Positions 1 to 8,628 of a stretch of DNA of 64,000 nucleotides are shown piece by piece. Origin of the DNA: Flagellimonas spongiicola. Lineage in GTDB: Bacteria > Bacteroidota > Bacteroidia > Flavobacteriales > Flavobacteriaceae. The stretch spans positions 868,001 through 932,000 of the forward strand of contig NZ_JAMFMA010000001.1 in the NCBI RefSeq assembly GCF_023502425.1, given 5' to 3'. The first letter of the stretch is position 1; the number at the start of each line of letters is the position of its first letter. Below the pieces are notes generated by a model. The model was not told the origin of the DNA. It did no database searches and was given only the letters and a program-made list of their open reading frames with translations. The position numbers and the translations under genes are program-made.

Positions 1-164
1 TAGAAAATAAACTTGCCAATAATAACAATACCAAGGCCTTTGCCTGCCAAATCATCGATAAATAACCATATTCCTTGGAATATGAAGATCACGATCAAGA
101 TGCAGAAAGAGCTAAAAAAGTTATAGAGAAACCTCGATAATATATACCGGTCAAGTAATTTCAA
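1..164 (-). CDS. LptF/LptG family permease, N-terminal fragment
   Basis: The first 54 codons of a gene that runs off the left edge of the window. The translation opens with LKLLDRYILSRFLYNFF and continues into a hydrophobic segment, which is the usual beginning of the YjgP/YjgQ (LptF/LptG) permeases. These pull lipopolysaccharide from the inner membrane into the Lpt bridge. The only in-frame start after the preceding stop is TTG at 164-162. It lies three bases after the lolA stop, so the two genes are almost certainly co-transcribed and coupled. Placement after lolA and ftsK is common in flavobacteria. The identification rests on about 50 residues and the neighbourhood, so LptF and LptG cannot be told apart. 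Confidence 0.7.
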   Translation of the reverse strand, partial: MKLLDRYILSRFLYNFFSSFCILIVIFIFQGIWLFIDDLAGKGLGIVIIGKFIF

Positions 165-167
165 TGC

Positions 168-815
168 TTAATTTCTTATGATGTAGTACCCTTCGTCCTC
201 GTATTTTTTCGCGTTAAAGGTAAACAGTGTACTTGACAATGCTTGATTGGTTTTGAAAGAATTAACGGTAATGGTGGTTTTGGTACTGTTTTTACCAGTT
301 TGAATAAGCTTGTAAATGTGTTTGGTACCCATATCGATGCCCAATAGAATTGATTGAATTTCCGTGTTGGAATCGATTGGGGTTAATTTGACATATTGGA
401 TTTTACGTCCACCAACATTTTGAAGGATATCCCAGGCATAATTATGGCCAGACCGGTAAAAAGTCAACATTTTTGATGGGGTGATGTTATTATCATCCTC
501 AGAAATGGCATCTATGGTGACTTCCTCATTTTCTGGAACAATTGTGTAGACTTTAGCACCATCGCTCATAACCTGTGCACCTAAGTAATCCAAGAAGTAA
601 TTCTCGCCACTGAGGGTGACATTACCACTGGATTCTTGATTTATGTTGGCCTCGGTGTTTTCGAGTCCGTATTTAAAATCAATTTGAATGTTATCATAAC
701 TGGTGACTTTCGCGTAAACCTCTTCAAGCAGTGCCTTGGCCTTGTCTGAGTTCTGTGCATTTACTGCTAAGGTTAAACTGAATATTCCTATGAATAAAAA
801 TAGTTTTTTGAACAT
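168..815 (-). CDS. lolA: LolA-like outer-membrane lipoprotein carrier
   Basis: Encodes a 215-residue periplasmic protein with a signal peptide (MFKKLFLFIGIFSLTLAVNAQ, cut after the Ala-Gln of the typical Bacteroidota NAQ site). The mature part is a beta-rich fold matching the LolA/DUF4292-like carriers: an early helix with KAKALLEEVYAKV, then alternating strands. LolA ferries lipoproteins from the LolCDE transporter to the outer membrane, which fits a genome with many surface lipoproteins. I chose the ATG at 815. A start six codons further upstream would overlap ftsK by 14 bases and put a polar stretch before the signal peptide. The gene sits four bases after ftsK and three before the lptF/G-like gene, so all three form one transcription unit. 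Confidence 0.82.
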   Translation of the reverse strand: MFKKLFLFIGIFSLTLAVNAQNSDKAKALLEEVYAKVTSYDNIQIDFKYGLENTEANINQESSGNVTLSGENYFLDYLGAQVMSDGAKVYTIVPENEEVTIDAISEDDNNITPSKMLTFYRSGHNYAWDILQNVGGRKIQYVKLTPIDSNTEIQSILLGIDMGTKHIYKLIQTGKNSTKTTITVNSFKTNQALSSTLFTFNAKKYEDEGYYIIRN

Positions 816-819
816 GCTG

Positions 820-3192
820 TTATTTTGTCTCATTTTCCAATAATTGATCTAGGGCAAAGATATCGGGAACCAATACTTGTCTCGCTTTACTCCCTTCAAA
901 GGGTCCCACAATACCAGCAGCTTCCAACTGATCTATGATTCTTCCAGCCCTATTGTATCCTAATTTTAATTTACGTTGGATCAAAGATGCGGAACCTTGC
1001 TGCGCATTTACAATGACTTCTGCGGCATCGCGGAACATTGCATCCCTGTCCGCAATGTCATAATCAATACCCGTGCCAGAATCCTCACCTACATATTCTG
1101 GCAGAAGATGTGCGTCAGGGTAAGCTCTTTGCGATCCAATATACTCCGTGATTTTTGCTACTTCTGGGGTATCAACGAAGGCACATTGTAGTCGCGTAAC
1201 ATCGTTACCTTGGGTAAACAACATGTCACCTCGTCCAATTAATTGATCTGCACCTTGAGAATCCAAGATGGTTCTTGAATCTATTTTTGAAGTCACCCGA
1301 AATGCAATACGTGCAGGGAAATTAGCCTTGATTATCCCCGTAATAACATTTACAGACGGTCTTTGCGTTGCAATAATCAAATGGATACCAATGGCCCTGG
1401 CCAATTGTGCTAGTCTTGCTATTGGGGCTTCCACTTCCTTTCCAGCGGTCATAATCAGGTCAGCAAACTCATCAATGACCAAAATCACGTAGGGTAAAAA
1501 CTTATGCCCATCATTTGGGTTCAATTTTCTGGCCTTGAATTTGACATTATACTCCTTGATGTTACGGACCATCGCTGATTTCAATAGTTCATATCGATTG
1601 TCCATTTCGATACATAAGGAATTCAAGGTATTGATGACCTTGGTGTTATCTGTGATTATCGCATCCTCGGAATCTGGTAGTTTCGCCAGAAAGTGTCGCT
1701 CAATTTTATTGTAAAGCGTTAATTCCACTTTTTTAGGGTCTACTAGAACAAATTTGATTTCCGCCGGATGTTTTTTGTAAAGTAAGGAAGTTATCACCGC
1801 ATTTAGGCCCACGGATTTTCCTTGTCCCGTTGCACCTGCCATAAGCATATGTGGCATCTTGGCTAAATCCACTACAAAGGTTTCATTGCTTATGGTCTTG
1901 CCAAAAGCAATGGGAAGCTCCATTTCCGCTTTTTGAAATTTATTGGAAGCGATAACCGAACGCATGGAAACCACACTTGCATTTTTATTGGGCACCTCAA
2001 TACCAATGGTTCCTTTACCTGGAATTGGTGCGATAATACGAATGCCTAGGGCAGCCAATGATAAAGCGATATCGTCCTCCAGATTTTTGATTTTTGAAAT
2101 CCGGATTCCAGCTTCAGGGACTATTTCATAAAGTGTTACTGTAGGACCAATGGTAGCCTTAATTTGGGCAATACCGATTTTGTAGTTTTTTAAGGTGCTT
2201 ACAATCCTATTCTTATTTTCTTCGAGTTCTTCCTGATTTATGGTGATTCCGCCGGAAGCTCCATGCGGTTCAAGAAGGTCAATAGGAGGGAACTTGTAAT
2301 TGCCCAGTTCCAGTTTAGGGTCAAATTCGCCGAAATCCTTGACCAGTTTTTCCGCTTTGATATCTTTTTCTTCCTTTTCCTCTTTTACGGCCTCTACCTT
2401 CAGTGCAATATCGCTTTCTTCTTCTTGCGGAATATTCACATCCAGTCCTGCCTCAGGATTTATAGGAGGTATGTCCTTTTTATGTGTATAAGTGTCTACC
2501 GCAACCGGTTCATCAATATCGGTGCTGAGTTCTATACTTTGTTCTTCAACTATTGTAGCTGATTCTGGTGAAGGTTTGGTCTTAAAATCTGATTTGATTT
2601 GTTCGCGTTGCTTCCTAAAAAAATTGCCAATGCCCTCTGGACTAAAATTAAAAAGGCGCACAAGAATGACCACCAATAAGAACAACAATATCAGGAATAC
2701 ACCGATTTTACCTGTATAGTCCTGCAGAAAGTCATTCATCTCATAACCAATGAGACCGCCCAGCAAAGGTTGTTCCATGGCAAAGAATCCCAATGCTACG
2801 GATATCCAAATAATGGCGATTATGCCCCAAATCCATTTGCTGATCAAACCCTTGCAGTCCAAGCCAAGGAATAGGTATAATCCTGTAATGGCCAAAAGTA
2901 CAGGAAAAACCAGGGATGCTAGTCCAAATCCCTGATACATGAAAAAATGACTTACGGCTGCTCCAAATTTGTTAAGCAGATTGCTGGCTTCCGCATTGCG
3001 GTTTCCAAATTCGGTTAACAAGCTCTGATCTTCCTGCCATGTAAAATAATAGGACATAAAGGAAAAGAAGAGTGCGATACTAAGCATAATCAAAAGACTT
3101 CCCAAAATGATTTTATTTTGTTTGGACGGCTTAAGCGATACTTTCTTTTTCTTGGCTGATGTAGATTTGGATTTTGTCCTCTTTTTTGCCAT
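820..3192 (-). CDS. ftsK: DNA translocase FtsK/SpoIIIE
   Basis: A 790-residue septal DNA pump that clears chromosomes from the closing septum and activates XerCD recombination at dif. The lysine-rich N-terminus is followed by four membrane segments (about 28-50, 84-110, 120-138, 163-182), an acidic linker (about 200-290), the alpha/beta motor with Walker A GATGQGKS at 453-460 and Walker B LVIDEFAD near 571-578, and a winged-helix gamma domain (about 720-780) that reads KOPS sites. Length and domain order are normal for the family. The lolA start follows four bases after its stop, which implies co-expression. No gene-specific promoter box could be assigned in the 63 bases before it. Confidence 0.95.
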   Translation of the reverse strand: MAKKRTKSKSTSAKKKKVSLKPSKQNKIILGSLLIMLSIALFFSFMSYYFTWQEDQSLLTEFGNRNAEASNLLNKFGAAVSHFFMYQGFGLASLVFPVLLAITGLYLFLGLDCKGLISKWIWGIIAIIWISVALGFFAMEQPLLGGLIGYEMNDFLQDYTGKIGVFLILLFLLVVILVRLFNFSPEGIGNFFRKQREQIKSDFKTKPSPESATIVEEQSIELSTDIDEPVAVDTYTHKKDIPPINPEAGLDVNIPQEEESDIALKVEAVKEEKEEKDIKAEKLVKDFGEFDPKLELGNYKFPPIDLLEPHGASGGITINQEELEENKNRIVSTLKNYKIGIAQIKATIGPTVTLYEIVPEAGIRISKIKNLEDDIALSLAALGIRIIAPIPGKGTIGIEVPNKNASVVSMRSVIASNKFQKAEMELPIAFGKTISNETFVVDLAKMPHMLMAGATGQGKSVGLNAVITSLLYKKHPAEIKFVLVDPKKVELTLYNKIERHFLAKLPDSEDAIITDNTKVINTLNSLCIEMDNRYELLKSAMVRNIKEYNVKFKARKLNPNDGHKFLPYVILVIDEFADLIMTAGKEVEAPIARLAQLARAIGIHLIIATQRPSVNVITGIIKANFPARIAFRVTSKIDSRTILDSQGADQLIGRGDMLFTQGNDVTRLQCAFVDTPEVAKITEYIGSQRAYPDAHLLPEYVGEDSGTGIDYDIADRDAMFRDAAEVIVNAQQGSASLIQRKLKLGYNRAGRIIDQLEAAGIVGPFEGSKARQVLVPDIFALDQLLENETK

Positions 3193-3255
3193 GCAGTTGT
3201 TGAATATCGGGGCTAATTTACAAATTTACGTTGCTTGCGGTGCTTGCGGATGTTG

Positions 3256-3624
3256 TTATACCCAAATTTTGGGGATATAAATGATAAGACCAACAATACT
3301 TGCGATTATGGAAACCATCATTACTGCCCCGGCGGAAACATCTTTGATGAAACCAATTTTTGGGTCGACCTCGGGCTGGATATAGTCGGAGATTTTTTCC
3401 ACCGCGGTATTTAGCCCCTCAATTCCCATGACCAATCCTATAGCCAATAATTGGGCAATCCATTCATTTGCCGAAATATCATAGTAGAATCCCGCAAATG
3501 TCATTATGATGGCTATTACAAATTGGATTTGTATGCTGGCTTCGGTCCTTAATAAAAGGAATAAACCTTTGAAGGCGTAGCCAACACTTTTGACCCTATT
3601 TATAAAAAAGGATTCCTTAGGCAT
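3256..3624 (-). CDS. dgkA: Diacylglycerol kinase / undecaprenol kinase family
   Basis: A 122-residue membrane kinase of the prokaryotic DgkA family with three hydrophobic segments. The family signature is visible: the acidic catalytic motif GIEGLNTAVEKISDYI and a following lysine-aspartate (IKDVSAGAVMM). Members phosphorylate diacylglycerol or, in Gram-positives, undecaprenol. The substrate here is not decided by sequence. The start codon overlaps the 3' end of tpx by eight bases, so the two genes are translationally coupled, although no functional link is obvious. The gene ends 63 bases before ftsK. Confidence 0.85.
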   Translation of the reverse strand: MPKESFFINRVKSVGYAFKGLFLLLRTEASIQIQFVIAIIMTFAGFYYDISANEWIAQLLAIGLVMGIEGLNTAVEKISDYIQPEVDPKIGFIKDVSAGAVMMVSIIASIVGLIIYIPKIWV

Positions 3625-4123
3625 CCATTAACGCTTCTAAAGCCGCTTTGTAGTTCGGTTCATCTGCCGTTTCCGAAACCTGTTCCGTGTATCTGACCTT
3701 TCCATTTTCATCCAGTACAACAATACATCTAGACAAAAGGGTTTCAAATGCGGTATCTGTAAACGCCAATCCATAGTCCTTGCCAAATGCACCTGTTTTG
3801 TAATCTGATAACATTTCCACATTTTCTATGCCTTCAGCTCCACAGAATCTATTCTGGGCAAAAGGTAGGTCTTTGGATATGCAAAGTACTTTAACCCCAT
3901 CTAGTTCCGCAGCTTCCTCATTGAACTGTCTAACGGATTTCGCACAGGTTCCAGTGTCTACACTAGGGAAAATATTAAGTACGACTTTGCTTCCTTGATA
4001 ATCGGATAACGTTTTTACACTCATGTCTGATTTGGTAAGTTCAAATGCTGGAGCTTGAGAATTCAACGCTGGAAGTTCTCCTATTGTGTGAGCGGGATTT
4101 CCGCCTAATGTTATTGATGCCAT
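3617..4123 (-). CDS. tpx: Thiol peroxidase (Tpx, atypical 2-Cys peroxiredoxin)
   Basis: A 168-residue cytoplasmic peroxidase that reduces alkyl hydroperoxides and H2O2 with thioredoxin. The peroxidatic Cys60 sits in PSVDTGTCAKSVRQF and the resolving Cys94 in NRFCGAEG, the exact Tpx spacing, so the mechanism is the intramolecular disulfide type. Length is typical. Upstream lies a rho-independent terminator that separates it from the neighbouring 2-Cys peroxiredoxin, so each peroxidase is probably transcribed from its own promoter. Downstream it overlaps dgkA by eight bases. Confidence 0.95.
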   Translation of the reverse strand: MASITLGGNPAHTIGELPALNSQAPAFELTKSDMSVKTLSDYQGSKVVLNIFPSVDTGTCAKSVRQFNEEAAELDGVKVLCISKDLPFAQNRFCGAEGIENVEMLSDYKTGAFGKDYGLAFTDTAFETLLSRCIVVLDENGKVRYTEQVSETADEPNYKAALEALMDA

Positions 4124-4174
4124 TATATCTAATATTTAAGCCATGAAATTACTAAATATTCCATAGTGCGAAAC

Positions 4175-4214
4175 AAAAAAAGACCCATTTAATTCAAGTT
4201 AAATAGGTCTTTTT
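4175..4214 (-). terminator. Terminator after the 2-Cys peroxiredoxin gene
   Basis: An A-tract and T-tract flank an inverted repeat: GACCYATTTAA pairs with TTAAATRGGTC around a five-base loop, with runs of A and T on either side, so it can work in both directions. It lies between the peroxiredoxin stop at 4280 and the tpx start at 4123, and on the minus strand it ends the peroxiredoxin transcript. Confidence 0.85.
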
Positions 4215-4279
4215 CAAACTGTCTATTTGTACTGCTAATATATCCTTCCCCAAAGAATTAATGGGGCAATGGCTTAGGA

Positions 4280-4924
4280 CTAATTGGCGTGCTTTGATAA
4301 GTATTCGGCTACACCACTTCGGTCAGCGTTCATCGCTTCATCTCCTGTATTCCAATTAGCTGGGCAGACTTCGCCTTTTTCCTGAACATGAGCATATGCA
4401 TCAATTAGCCGTATAAATTCATCAATGTTTCTGCCCAATGGCATATGGTTCACGCTTTCATGGAAGATAGTTCCTTCTTCATCAATTAAATACGTGGCTC
4501 TGTACGTTACATTGTCGCCTTCAACGGTAAATACCTTAGTCTCTTCATCATAGCGTTCGTCCGTAATATCCAAGATTCCCAGGGTACTGGCCAAATTTCT
4601 GTTGCTATCTGCAAGTAAAGGATAGGATACACCTTCAATCCCACCGTTTTTCTTAGGAGTGTTAAGCCATGCAAAATGAACTTCCGAAGTATCACATGAT
4701 GCACCAATAACGATGGTATTTCTTTTATCGAATTCCTCAATTGCCGCTTGAAAAGCGTGTAATTCTGTTGGACAAACAAAGGTGAAATCCTTAGGGTACC
4801 AAAACAAGACCACTTTTTTATTGGATTCTTGCGCCTTTTTAAGAATGTTCAATTTGGTAGTAACACCAGATTTGTCGATTGCATTTACTTCTAAATTTGG
4901 AAATTTTTTACCAACTAATGTCAT
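4280..4924 (-). CDS. Typical 2-Cys peroxiredoxin (AhpC/PrxQ-like)
   Basis: A 214-residue peroxidase of the AhpC/Prx1 group that detoxifies peroxides. The peroxidatic Cys51 is in KDFTFVCPTEL and the resolving Cys187 in GEVCPANW, so this is the typical dimeric 2-Cys type. No AhpF flavoprotein is adjacent, so reduction by thioredoxin or a distant reductase is inferred. A matching Bacteroidota -7 box (TAACTTTG) lies 27 bases before the start codon and a strong terminator follows, so the gene is most likely monocistronic and can be induced independently of tpx. Confidence 0.93.
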   Translation of the reverse strand: MTLVGKKFPNLEVNAIDKSGVTTKLNILKKAQESNKKVVLFWYPKDFTFVCPTELHAFQAAIEEFDKRNTIVIGASCDTSEVHFAWLNTPKKNGGIEGVSYPLLADSNRNLASTLGILDITDERYDEETKVFTVEGDNVTYRATYLIDEEGTIFHESVNHMPLGRNIDEFIRLIDAYAHVQEKGEVCPANWNTGDEAMNADRSGVAEYLSKHAN

Positions 4925-4950
4925 AATGATTTTGTGCTTTTAAGGAAAAA

Positions 4951-4958
4951 CAAAGTTA
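4951..4958 (-). promoter_or_regulatory. -7 box of the peroxiredoxin promoter
   Basis: Reads TAACTTTG on the minus strand, an exact fit to TAnnTTTG, about 27 bases before the ATG. A weak GTTT about 20 bases further upstream may be the -33 element. Confidence 0.55.
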
Positions 4959-5010
4959 GAATGGAACGAGAGAATTTTAAACTTCTGTAAGCTTAATTTC
5001 AGTAGCCTGG

Positions 5011-5031
5011 AATGGATTTTTCATATCCATT
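5011..5031. repeat. Inverted repeat upstream of the peroxiredoxin promoter
   Basis: AATGGAT and ATCCATT form a perfect 7-bp inverted repeat around a 7-base spacer, about 55 bases upstream of the peroxiredoxin -7 box. There is no T-run, so it is not an obvious terminator for the NhaC-family gene that ends at 5135. It could be a regulator site. The evidence is the symmetry alone. Confidence 0.3.
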
Positions 5032-5134
5032 ATCACGTGGTTATTTTACTGAGATAATTTAAAAATTTGCAGTGGAATATTATGACTTTGATAGCCAAAT
5101 CAAAAATTGGTAGCGAATATGCTATGCGGGGAAA

Positions 5135-6619
5135 TTATTCCGATTTAGTGGCCAATTGTTTGATCTTGATTTTGAATGCAGCGAACAACAAGGTCATGAA
5201 AGGGCTGAGCCAGTTGAAAATGGCAAAGGCAAAGTAGTCGATAACCGGCACTCCTAAAACGCCACTGTGATAGGCACCACAGGTATTCCAGGGCACTAAT
5301 ACTGAAGTAACCGTTCCGGAATCTTCAAGAGTCCTACTTAGATTTTCCGGGGCCAATCCTCGTTCTTGATAGGCCTTTGAGAACATTTTTCCGGGTACTA
5401 CAAGCGCCAAATACTGGTCGGACGCAGTAACATTTAAAGCCAAACAACTTCCTACTGTACTTGCAAAAAGCCCAAAAGTGGTTTTTGCCATATTCAATAG
5501 GGATTTAGTAATGCGCTGTAAGGCCCCAATTCCATCCATAATCCCACCAAAAACCATAGCACAAACAATTAGCCAAATGGTTCCCAACATACCATGCATG
5601 CCCTTAGATTTAAACAATTTTAAATACTTGTCAGGTGCATCCAATTGCGTTTCGATTGTTATTGCATTAAGAACGCCCTTATATCCAGATTCAAATGTGA
5701 GAGTATCTGCACCGCCCAAACCGCTGACAATATTTGGTTGGAAAATTAAAGCAAAAACACCTCCTAGAAGCGTACCTATTAACAATGCAACTAACGGCGG
5801 AGTTTTTTTTATGATTAAAAAAATAACAACCACTGGAACGATAAATAGCCAGCCATTGATATTGAATTTAGATTGAATAATTCCCAATATTTCAGAAGCG
5901 TCAGTTAAACCATCTGGTTCCGCTACAAATCCAATGATAATAAAAGCCAACAAGGTAACCGTAATGGTAGGAATTGTGGTAAGAGACATATATCTTATAT
6001 GGGAAAACAACTCTCCGCCTGCCATAACCGGGGCTAAATTGGTTGTATCACTTAATGGCGACATTTTATCCCCGAAGTATGCTCCTGATAGTACAGCTCC
6101 AGCAGTCATTCCCAAGGAGATACCGAGGACATCACCAATTCCTATTAGCGCAATACCAATTGTTGCGGCTGTCGTCCAGCTACTGCCCGTAGCAATGGAA
6201 ATAATAGCACAAATGACAACGCAGGCAGCAAGAAATATAGTGGGATTAAGAATGTAAAGACCATAGTAAATCATTGCAGGTATTATTCCGCTAATTAACC
6301 AGGTGCCAGCGAGTGCTCCAACCATTAAAAGTATAAGTAGCGCGCCTGTGGTGGATCGAACATTTTCCGCAACTTCAGCCAACATTTGCTTGTAAGAGAC
6401 CTTGTTTCTGAAACCAACGATAGCTGCAACCGCACCACCAAGCAATAAAATGAACTGATTAGAGCCTTCAATGGCACTATCACCAAAAACGAACACATTA
6501 TAGGCCAGCATGGCTACCAGTGCAAAAACCGGAATGAGCGCCTCCCAAATATTTAGTTCTTTATTTTCTACGATATTTTCCGCTTCTCTAAACTTGGGTT
6601 TTTGGGCTTTTTCTGCCAT
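5135..6619 (-). CDS. NhaC-family sodium-coupled antiporter/carrier
   Basis: A 494-residue inner-membrane carrier with about eleven to twelve hydrophobic segments and the NhaC core signatures: TGSSWTTAATIGIALIGIG, a GDKMSPLSDTTNLAP stretch and late helices with VTASDQYLALVVPGKMF. Family members exchange Na+ for H+, and relatives move malate/lactate or, for the MetT subgroup, are predicted methionine transporters. It follows the methionine gamma-lyase gene by 73 bases on the same strand with no terminator between, under a divergent Lrp-type regulator. From that context I infer that an amino-acid substrate is at least as likely as simple Na+/H+ exchange. Automatic annotation would say NhaC. Confidence 0.85.
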   Translation of the reverse strand: MAEKAQKPKFREAENIVENKELNIWEALIPVFALVAMLAYNVFVFGDSAIEGSNQFILLLGGAVAAIVGFRNKVSYKQMLAEVAENVRSTTGALLILLMVGALAGTWLISGIIPAMIYYGLYILNPTIFLAACVVICAIISIATGSSWTTAATIGIALIGIGDVLGISLGMTAGAVLSGAYFGDKMSPLSDTTNLAPVMAGGELFSHIRYMSLTTIPTITVTLLAFIIIGFVAEPDGLTDASEILGIIQSKFNINGWLFIVPVVVIFLIIKKTPPLVALLIGTLLGGVFALIFQPNIVSGLGGADTLTFESGYKGVLNAITIETQLDAPDKYLKLFKSKGMHGMLGTIWLIVCAMVFGGIMDGIGALQRITKSLLNMAKTTFGLFASTVGSCLALNVTASDQYLALVVPGKMFSKAYQERGLAPENLSRTLEDSGTVTSVLVPWNTCGAYHSGVLGVPVIDYFAFAIFNWLSPFMTLLFAAFKIKIKQLATKSE

Positions 6620-6692
6620 GTAGTCTGGTTTTGTTAACGAGTAATATTACGACATTGCTGTCTGTTGTGCAAACCAGCATATCCAGCAAGCT

Positions 6693-7913
6693 TTATACCA
6701 AGGAATTAGAGGTTTCAACAATTCCTAGCCTTTGCATGCACGATTTCATGGCGTGGTAGGTTTTGTCAATATCGTTGTCCAATCCAATAGAAAAGCGTAT
6801 TAATCCTTGAGACAAGCCTAATTCCTCCTGCTCTTCCATTGGAATTTCGGAAGAAGTGGAAGTTCCAGGGGCACTAAAGAGTGTTTTGTAGAAGCCAAGA
6901 CTTACGGCTAAGTAACCTAATTTTTCGCGCTGCATCAATTCCATAAGTGCATTTGCCATATCCAAAGAGCCTACATCCAGGGTGAGTAATCCACCATATC
7001 CAAATTCCGGGTTGTATTGTTTGGTCATGGTTTCATGACCGGAATGCCCTTCAAGACCCGGATATACAACGGTTAGTCCGTCTTTTTGGAATTGATCCGC
7101 AAGATATTGCGCATTTTCGCTATGTTTTTTAATGCGAATATGTAGCGTACGCATGTTTTTAAGGATGGATGCTGCGCGTAGACTATCCAAAGTAGAACCT
7201 AAAAGCATACCAGCACCATCGTTTACATCTTTTAGGCTTAAGCAAAACTCCGAAGATGCGCATACGGCCCCAGCAACACAATCACTAGTTCCGTTAATGA
7301 ATTTGGTTAGACTATGTACAACAATATCAGCACCCAATTTGGTTGCACTGATGGATAAGGGGGAAAAAGTGTTGTCCACAACCAAAGGGAGGTCATGGGA
7401 TTTGGAGAGGATTGACAGCTGCGGTATATCCGCAACTTCCAATAATGGATTACTTACCGCCTCGCAATAAATCATTTTAGTATTCGGATTGATGGCTTCC
7501 TTAACCTTATCCAAATCAGTGATATCAACAAAGGAGGTTGTGATATTGAATTTCTTTAAAAAATTCTTCAATAGGGCATAGGTTCCACCGTAAATTGTAC
7601 GACTGCATACAATATGGTCACCTGCATTGCAAAGCTGTAGGATTACGGCGCTTATGGCACCCATACCGCTTGCATAAACATTGGCGGATTCCGTACCCTC
7701 CAATTGAGCTAACGCTTCACCGAGATAAAGGTTTGAAGGAGACGAGTGCCTACTGTATAAGTAACAGCCCTCCGTATTACCCTCAAAAGTATCGAACATA
7801 GTTTTTGCCGATAAGAAGGTATAGGTAGATGAATCCGATATTGATGGATTGACACCGCCAAATTCGCCAAAGTATTGCAAGTCTTGTATCTCGTCTGATG
7901 CTTTATAGTCCAT
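6693..7913 (-). CDS. Methionine gamma-lyase type PLP enzyme
   Basis: A 406-residue member of the Cys/Met-metabolism PLP family (fold type I). The PLP lysine is Lys204 in VVHSLTKFINGTSDCVAG. The PLP-phosphate and substrate motifs YSRHSSPSNLYLGEALAQLEG and SNPLLEVADI are present. The family covers methionine gamma-lyase, cystathionine gamma-synthase and cystathionine lyases. I favour methionine gamma-lyase (Met to 2-oxobutyrate, methanethiol and ammonia) because an AsnC/Lrp regulator is divergent and a carrier follows, but sequence alone does not settle the reaction. The 2-oxobutyrate product would feed the isoleucine pathway encoded at 39.5-47 kb. Confidence 0.85.
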   Translation of the reverse strand: MDYKASDEIQDLQYFGEFGGVNPSISDSSTYTFLSAKTMFDTFEGNTEGCYLYSRHSSPSNLYLGEALAQLEGTESANVYASGMGAISAVILQLCNAGDHIVCSRTIYGGTYALLKNFLKKFNITTSFVDITDLDKVKEAINPNTKMIYCEAVSNPLLEVADIPQLSILSKSHDLPLVVDNTFSPLSISATKLGADIVVHSLTKFINGTSDCVAGAVCASSEFCLSLKDVNDGAGMLLGSTLDSLRAASILKNMRTLHIRIKKHSENAQYLADQFQKDGLTVVYPGLEGHSGHETMTKQYNPEFGYGGLLTLDVGSLDMANALMELMQREKLGYLAVSLGFYKTLFSAPGTSTSSEIPMEEQEELGLSQGLIRFSIGLDNDIDKTYHAMKSCMQRLGIVETSNSLV

Positions 7914-7927
7914 TGGTGTTTTTTATG

Positions 7928-7958
7928 TAAAACTACCTATGATTAGTATTAAAGTCAA
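7928..7958 (-). promoter_or_regulatory. Probable promoter of the methionine lyase operon
   Basis: On the minus strand TTG at 7958-7956 is followed after 20 bases by TAGTTTTA (7935-7928), one mismatch from TAnnTTTG. The box lies about 15 bases before the ATG, giving a very short leader. Confidence 0.4.
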
Positions 7959-7975
7959 TGATAATTTAATATATT

Positions 7976-7988
7976 AGAATATAATTCT
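7976..7988. promoter_or_regulatory. Palindrome, candidate AsnC/Lrp operator
   Basis: AGAATATAATTCT is a perfect 13-base palindrome midway between the divergent methionine lyase and AsnC/Lrp genes. The half-site AGAATAT recurs at 8006-8012, 30 bases away (about three helix turns). AT-rich palindromes spaced by whole turns are typical Lrp-family targets. That the neighbouring regulator binds here is inference. Confidence 0.4.
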
Positions 7989-7996
7989 GTATTAAT

Positions 7997-8004
7997 TATG
8001 TTTG
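7997..8004 (+). promoter_or_regulatory. -7 box of the AsnC/Lrp regulator gene
   Basis: TATGTTTG matches TAnnTTTG exactly, about 58 bases before the start codon. No convincing -33 TTG is seen at 17-20 bases upstream. The box lies between the AGAATAT half-sites, so autoregulation is plausible. Confidence 0.4.
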
Positions 8005-8061
8005 TAGAATATTGTAAAGAACAATTCGTTTTATTATAAATTAAACTGAACATTGGTCGGT

Positions 8062-8520
8062 ATGGACTTAGATCATCTTGATAAACAGCTTGTCACCTTA
8101 TTGCAAGAGGATTGTAAAAAGACAACTAAACAATATGCGGATAGTTTAGGTTTATCTAAAACAGCAGTATACGAGCGTATTCGCCGATTGGAAAGACTTG
8201 GTGTTATTACCAACTATGTTGCGCTGGTGAACAAAGAAAAGGTAAAGCGTGATTTTACGGTATTGTGTCACATTCGTTTGGCACAGCACATTAAAGAAAA
8301 TGTGCTGCGTTTTGAACGCGAAATATTGAAGTTAGAGGAAGTTTCCGAGTGTTTCCATGTTAGTGGTGACTACGATTATATTTTGAAGGTACATGTGGAA
8401 AATATGACCAAATTCCGGGAATTCATGGTTACCAAGTTGACGGCCATAAGCAACATTGGCAGTACGCAAAGTTCCTTTGTAATCAGTGAAGTTAAGAGTA
8501 GTACTGCTATTTCCATTTAG
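8062..8520 (+). CDS. AsnC/Lrp family transcriptional regulator
   Basis: A 152-residue regulator with an N-terminal winged helix-turn-helix (LDKQLVTLLQEDCKKTTKQ, then LGLSKTAVYERIRRLERLGVI) and a C-terminal RAM/AsnC ligand-binding domain (VSGDYDYILKVHVENMTKF). Proteins of this family are octameric DNA-wrapping regulators that respond to amino acids. It is divergent from the methionine gamma-lyase/NhaC-family pair across a 148-base region with a palindrome, so it probably controls that pair and itself. I chose the ATG at 8062 over a TTG three codons upstream because the extra residues add nothing to the conserved domain. Confidence 0.92.
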   Translation: MDLDHLDKQLVTLLQEDCKKTTKQYADSLGLSKTAVYERIRRLERLGVITNYVALVNKEKVKRDFTVLCHIRLAQHIKENVLRFEREILKLEEVSECFHVSGDYDYILKVHVENMTKFREFMVTKLTAISNIGSTQSSFVISEVKSSTAISI

Positions 8521-8524
8521 TAAA

Positions 8525-8577
8525 CTTTAACCTAAAACGGTGTTAAAGTCAAGGTGTGGTTAGAATGATATTTCTAA
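8525..8577. repeat. Two inverted repeats before the small membrane protein gene
   Basis: CTTTAAC and GTTAAAG (8525-8549, 7-bp arms) are followed by TTAGAA and TTCTAA (8560-8577, 6-bp arms, 6-base spacer). The first could weakly terminate the regulator gene and the second could be an operator for the gene at 8629. Neither has a T-run. Function is not established. Confidence 0.25.
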
Positions 8578-8628
8578 TTTTTGCGTTAATCAAGAAACGA
8601 ACCACAATCAAAAAACTTCAATCAAAAA

